From positions 1 through 6,979 of the forward strand of contig QIAR01000520.1 in the NCBI GenBank assembly GCA_003225595.1: a DNA stretch of 6,979 nt, in the 5' to 3' direction. The notes under the pieces were generated by a model, which ran no database searches, was not told the origin of the DNA, and worked only from the letters and a program-made list of their open reading frames with translations. Below are positions 4,346-6,979 of the stretch, one piece after another. Position 1 is the first letter of the stretch; every line of letters begins with the position of its first letter. The translations under genes were made by a program, and so were the position numbers. Source of the DNA: Acidobacteriota bacterium (GTDB taxonomy: Bacteria; Acidobacteriota; Terriglobia; Terriglobales; Acidobacteriaceae).

Positions 4346-5938
4346 CGTGCTGAAGATCAGGTTCAGGATGTCATCGGTGGTGGTGGTGCCGGTGATTTCA
4401 TCCAACGGTCGCAGAGCATTGTAGAGGTCGAGCAAGAGCATTTCGTGCGGGACTTTGTTGTGGACGGCGGCTTTCGAGGCTTCGAGCGCAGCCAAAGAGT
4501 CGCGCACGAGGCTTTGGTGGCGGACACTGGTGAGAAAACCGCTCTCGGCATGGGTGCCGACTTCTCCGCCGATGTGGCGAAGAATCTCGGCGCGAAGCTG
4601 AGGAATGCCTTCTCCGGTGAGAGCGGAGGTGCGGATTCGAGGAGCTTCAACATGAGCCTCAGGGGCTAAAGGCCCCCTTCCACTGGAACTCGAACTTGCA
4701 CGTCTAAAACCGTGCCCTTCCAAATCACTATCTCCATGCCGCTTCAAACCGCTATTTACCTGCTCCTGCAAATCAGTATTCACCACCGGCGGCCATGAGT
4801 GTCCGGAAGCGCCCACAAGGTCGCATTTGTTCTCAACCATGATGACCGCCCGACCCTGCACCTGCTCTAGCAGTTCTTCATCTTCCGCCGCGAGAGGCTG
4901 GGAGCAGTCAAGCACCACCAGAACGATGTCCGCATCGGCGAGGGCCTCCATCGATTTACGAATGCCGATGCTCTCAGCTTCGTCGAGAGCTCGGCGGATA
5001 CCGGCAGTATCCACCAGCTTGACTGGAATACCGCCGATGGCCACAGTTTCGCTGACGAGATCGCGTGTGGTTCCGGGCGTGGCGGTAACGATGGCGCGCT
5101 CGCGTTCCACCAGACGATTGAAGAGGCTTGATTTGCCAACATTAGGGAGGCCAACGATGGCGAGAGTCAGGCCTTCATGCACGATTTTGCCGTAAGCAAA
5201 GCTTCCGGCGAGTTGTTCAAGGGGGGTGCGTACAGCGGCAATGCGTTCCAGAATAGTGGCATCGGGCAGCACGGAGATATCGTCCTCGGCGAAGTCGATG
5301 CCTGCTTCAAGTAGCGCGATCAACTCGACCAATTTTTGCTTGATGGGCTGCAAGCGTCTGGAGAGTGCGCCTTCGAGCTGCTGCGCAGCGATCTTTGCCT
5401 GATACAGAGTCTGGGACTCGATGAGGTCGCGAACGGCTTCGGCCTGAGTGAGGTCGATGCGTCCGTTGAGGAAGGCGCGCATGGTGAACTCGCCGGGTTC
5501 GGCAAGGCGTGCGCCCCGCGAAAGGGCGAGTTCGATGATGTGTCGCAGCACGACAGGTGAGCCGTGGGCTGAGATCTCCACGATGTCATCAGTGGTGTAG
5601 GAATGTGGCTTCTGAAAGAAACTCACGACGACTTCATCGATGCGGGGATTCTTTACCGAAGTCTGCCCTGAGCAGACGAGGGTGTCTGCCCCTACCTGGT
5701 CCGGAGTGGGTGCGGCGCCGGTGCCCGCGCCGGGGTTTTCGCGGATGAGGGCGCCCGCGCCACACGAATCTGGTTCGACCAGCTCTCCGAACACGGCGCG
5801 GCCCGGCTCAAGGTCGTGTTTGAGACGAAGCATCGGCATCGCGATACTTTGGGCTTCCGGGCCGGCCAAACGCACGACACCAATCCCACCGCGCCCGGGC
5901 GGAGTGGCGATGGCCACGATGGTGTCATCAAGGTTCAC
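4328..5938 (-). CDS. mnmE: tRNA modification GTPase MnmE (TrmE), with two in-frame insertions
   Basis: MnmE is a cytosolic, dimeric, potassium-dependent GTPase. With MnmG it installs aminomethyl-type groups at C5 of wobble uridine in certain tRNAs. The N-terminal formyl-tetrahydrofolate-binding domain is seen as DTIVAIATPPGRGGIGVVRLAG and PHSYTTDDIVEISAHGS. The G domain inside the helical domain shows G1 GLPNVGKS (263-270), G2 TPGTTRD (287-293), G3 DTAG (310-313), G4 NKCD (370-373) and G5 SAL (438-440). The C-terminal Cys motif FCIGK (532-536) is complete. The GTG start at 5936-5938 is forced by an in-frame TAA at 5948-5950. No clear ribosome binding site is seen. At 536 residues it is about 80 longer than usual; the excess lies at ~57-98 and ~376-433, both in surface-loop positions outside the motifs, so activity is probably kept. 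It follows folK on the same strand, 93 bases apart. Confidence 0.97.
   Translation of the reverse strand: MNLDDTIVAIATPPGRGGIGVVRLAGPEAQSIAMPMLRLKHDLEPGRAVFGELVEPDSCGAGALIRENPGAGTGAAPTPDQVGADTLVCSGQTSVKNPRIDEVVVSFFQKPHSYTTDDIVEISAHGSPVVLRHIIELALSRGARLAEPGEFTMRAFLNGRIDLTQAEAVRDLIESQTLYQAKIAAQQLEGALSRRLQPIKQKLVELIALLEAGIDFAEDDISVLPDATILERIAAVRTPLEQLAGSFAYGKIVHEGLTLAIVGLPNVGKSSLFNRLVERERAIVTATPGTTRDLVSETVAIGGIPVKLVDTAGIRRALDEAESIGIRKSMEALADADIVLVVLDCSQPLAAEDEELLEQVQGRAVIMVENKCDLVGASGHSWPPVVNTDLQEQVNSGLKRHGDSDLEGHGFRRASSSSSGRGPLAPEAHVEAPRIRTSALTGEGIPQLRAEILRHIGGEVGTHAESGFLTSVRHQSLVRDSLAALEASKAAVHNKVPHEMLLLDLYNALRPLDEITGTTTTDDILNLIFSTFCIGK
4640..4813 (-). repeat. In-frame insertion in mnmE between G4 and G5, with palindromic repeat DNA
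   Basis: About 58 residues separate NKCDLVGAS from PRIRTSALTGEG, where MnmE normally has only a short linker. The DNA holds two hairpin-like parts. One is GGGGC/GCCCC at 4662-4666 and 4672-4676. The other is GCACG/CGTGC at 4698-4702 and 4711-4715, within GCACGTCTAAAACCGTGC, which resembles a decayed longer palindrome. Paired modules of the kind GGCACGG-CCGTGCC plus GGGGCT-AGCCCC are, to my recollection, dispersed repeats in acidobacterial genomes. It appears that such an element, with neighbouring sequence, landed in a tolerant loop in a coding frame. The serine run SSSSS at 415-419 is part of it. Confidence 0.6.
4721..4792 (-). repeat. Three degenerate 24-bp tandem repeats encoding 8-residue units in MnmE
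   Basis: CAAATCACTAT (4721), CAAACCGCTAT (4745) and CAAATCAGTAT (4769) begin at exactly 24-bp intervals. On the coding strand they give VNTDLQEQ, VNSGLKRH and GDSDLEGH (386-409), sharing the pattern [VG]-[ND]-[TS]-[DG]-L. Conservation is strong in the first 11 bases and weak after, so the units have diverged since duplication or are linked to the adjacent palindromic element. Confidence 0.6.
5645..5770 (-). repeat. In-frame insertion in the MnmE N-terminal domain, with triple alternating palindrome
   Basis: About 42 residues lie between FGELVEP and NPRIDEVVVSFF, where MnmE normally has a short turn. The insert is Gly/Ala/Pro-rich (ENPGAGTGAAP). Its DNA contains GTCTGC (5661-5666), GCAGAC (5672-5677) and GTCTGC (5684-5689), so either neighbouring pair can form a 6-bp hairpin. 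The GC-rich part at about 5706-5758 is built from repeats of gcgcc/ggcgc type. This looks like a second captured intergenic repeat, distinct from the one near G4. Confidence 0.5.
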
Positions 5939-6031
5939 AGGAAGATTTTAGCCCGTCGCTTCGCAATGAACAGATCTGGCTGAGCAAAGCTGTATTGATG
6001 GGTTCGCAGAAAGTCAGCGCCCGCCTTCGCT

Positions 6032-6514
6032 TCACTTTAGGCGGCGGATGGCCTGCCCGGCAGGCAGGGCGTCTCGCAACTCGCGAATTGTGCGTTTGAA
6101 TACGGGGTGTCGTAATTTGGGGGCGATTTCCGCGAGGGGCTCGAGAACGAAGCGACGCTGATGCAGAGCCGCATGCGGGATGGTGAGGCCTTGCGTATCT
6201 ACGATGGAACTGCCAAACAGCAGTATGTCGATGTCGATAACGCGTGGTCCTTTCTGCTGCGTTCGCCGGCGACCCATGTGCTGCTCGATTTCGAGAATCG
6301 CGGTGAGCAGTTGCCTCGGCATTTTTTCTGTTTCAAGAGCAACTGCACAATTCAGAAACCAAGGCTGTGCTGTGAACTCCACCGGCTCGGTCTCATAAAA
6401 CGAAGATACCGAGACAACATCGCCGACCGTGGTCAGGCGCGCAATGGCGTCCTTCAGGTTGGCCGCGCGGTCTCCCACATTCGAGCCGAGTGAGAGATAG
6501 ACTAGTTTGCGCAC
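6032..6514 (-). CDS. folK: 6-hydroxymethyl-7,8-dihydropterin pyrophosphokinase
   Basis: FolK transfers pyrophosphate from ATP to 6-hydroxymethyl-7,8-dihydropterin, giving the substrate of dihydropteroate synthase in cytosolic folate synthesis. The 160-residue length matches the family (E. coli 159). Visible family features are LSLGSNVGDR (8-16), SSFYETEPV (37-45), QPWFLNCAV (50-58), the signature KGPRVIDIDILLFG (88-101) with the two metal-binding aspartates D94 and D96, and IPHAALHQRRFVLEPLAEIAP (112-132). The start is GTG at 6512-6514, giving MRKLVYLSLGSN, the expected N-terminus. A nearby ATG at 6520-6522 is out of frame. The gene lies upstream of mnmE on the same strand and is divergent from the receiver-domain gene. 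FolK supplies folates, and MnmE uses a folate cofactor, so the pairing may be functional, but this is speculative. Confidence 0.97.
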   Translation of the reverse strand: MRKLVYLSLGSNVGDRAANLKDAIARLTTVGDVVSVSSFYETEPVEFTAQPWFLNCAVALETEKMPRQLLTAILEIEQHMGRRRTQQKGPRVIDIDILLFGSSIVDTQGLTIPHAALHQRRFVLEPLAEIAPKLRHPVFKRTIRELRDALPAGQAIRRLK

Positions 6515-6526
6515 TGAAACATGATT

Positions 6527-6554
6527 TCAATTTTCGAGGAAAAAGTGAAATTGA
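6527..6554. promoter_or_regulatory. AT-rich dyad in the divergent folK/receiver-gene intergenic region
   Basis: TCAATTT at 6527-6533 is complementary to AAATTGA at 6548-6554 across 14 bases. It lies 13 bases upstream of the folK start in the 137-bp divergent region 6515-6651. It is the only AT-rich symmetric element there and could be an operator or leader hairpin for folK. I could not identify convincing -35/-10 pairs on either strand in this region. Confidence 0.25.
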
Positions 6555-6651
6555 GTCTTGCCTTCGCAGAGTTCAATGCTTCTCGACCTCCCACGTGGAC
6601 TGGTAACCTTAGTCACTTTCACGGGCAGGGGTCGGCCTCTAAAATTTGAAC

Positions 6652-6979
6652 GTGGGCTTGAAATCCCTCCTTATCAGCCGTGATCCGGCAGCAGTTCGAG
6701 TGTTGCGGCCAAGCCTAGAGAAGCTGTCGGTCGGCGTCGAAGTGTGCGGCGGAGCGCAGTCGGGGAGCGAAATTCTTTTATCCGAGAAGTTCGACGCTGT
6801 CATTGTGGACTGTGACGATCTCCAGGGCGGCCTCGACGTGCTCCAGGACCTACGTAAGGGCACCAGTAATAGGAATTCTGTTGCATTTGCCATCCTGAAC
6901 GGCAAAACGACCGCCAGCCAGGCATTCCAGATGGGCGCGAACTTCGTACTGCAAAAGCCGATTTCGCTGCTCAATTCCA
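6652..6979 (+). CDS. Receiver-domain protein, probably receiver-PilZ type (partial)
   Basis: The frame has no ATG and runs off the right edge. An in-frame TAA at 6640-6642 limits the start to TTG 6646, GTG 6652 or TTG 6658. I chose GTG because the resulting MGLKSLLISRDP matches N-termini I associate with acidobacterial receiver-PilZ proteins (M-x-LKSLL). Residues 1-109 read as a CheY-like receiver: acidic D11 in SRDP, phosphoacceptor candidate D53 in DAVIVDCDD, and K102-P103 in FVLQKPIS. The usual Thr/Ser switch position appears to be Asn83 (AILNG), so phosphorylation signalling may be altered. A PilZ or other output domain would lie beyond the window and is not seen. A weak GGGG-rich stretch at 6626-6630 is the only ribosome-binding candidate and is far from the start. 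Confidence 0.75.
   Translation, partial: MGLKSLLISRDPAAVRVLRPSLEKLSVGVEVCGGAQSGSEILLSEKFDAVIVDCDDLQGGLDVLQDLRKGTSNRNSVAFAILNGKTTASQAFQMGANFVLQKPISLLNS

Noticed and set aside
4363..5931. Several alternative frames on both strands within mnmE
   Set aside because: They are shadows of mnmE in GC-rich DNA. None shows a domain pattern or ribosome binding site.
6021..6044. CCGCC/GGCGG dyad at the folK end as an intrinsic terminator
   Set aside because: The stem is only 5 bp with a 14-base loop, and no T-run follows on the - strand.
6639..6974. - strand frame of 111 codons at 6639-6974
   Set aside because: It is antisense to the receiver-domain gene, which shows a recognisable fold and conserved residues.

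Overview
The window looks chromosomal and bacterial, most likely Acidobacteriota (Terriglobia-like). This is an inference from three things: the N-terminus of the receiver-type regulator at the right edge resembles acidobacterial receiver-PilZ proteins, the left-edge gene resembles the HEAT-repeat tail of acidobacterial nucleotide-transporter-like proteins, and paired GC-rich palindromes of an acidobacterial style lie inside mnmE. No database search was possible.

Layout. (a) 3 to about 315, + strand: the end of a HEAT-repeat protein whose 3' part has been replaced. (b) About 315 to 4327: a decayed integrative genomic island, all genes on the - strand, in transcription order tyrosine integrase, DUF6387-like gene, AlpA-like regulator, PrimPol-helicase. 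The integrase carries two lesions, the DUF6387-like gene one frameshift, and the PrimPol gene one frameshift plus loss of its 3' end. Only the AlpA-like gene is intact. (c) 4328-5938, - strand: mnmE, intact but carrying two in-frame insertions. (d) 6032-6514, - strand: folK, intact. (e) 6652 to the right edge, + strand: the start of a receiver-domain protein, divergent from folK.

How it fits together. The integrase sits beside the 3' end of mnmE, and the last 18 bp of mnmE/trmE is the known integration site of SGI1-type islands. Between integrase and mnmE lie four copies of a 10-bp repeat, nested dyads and a possible promoter, as expected for the attachment-site arm and integrase control region. 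No second copy of the mnmE end is visible at the left. Instead a helicase domain and the HEAT protein stop at the same place, tail to tail. The simplest model is that the island entered at the mnmE end, between mnmE and a convergent HEAT-repeat gene, and a later deletion removed the distal part of the island, its second attachment site and the 3' end of the neighbour. At least four reading-frame lesions occur within the island, while mnmE and folK are open throughout, which favours real decay over sequencing error.

Outside the island, MnmE (tRNA wobble-uridine modification) and FolK (folate synthesis) are co-oriented housekeeping genes 93 bp apart, both with GTG starts. The most unusual housekeeping feature is MnmE, 536 residues against about 450 normally. 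The excess lies in two loops encoded by palindromic repeat DNA, one of them also containing three tandem 8-residue repeats with an exact 24-bp period.
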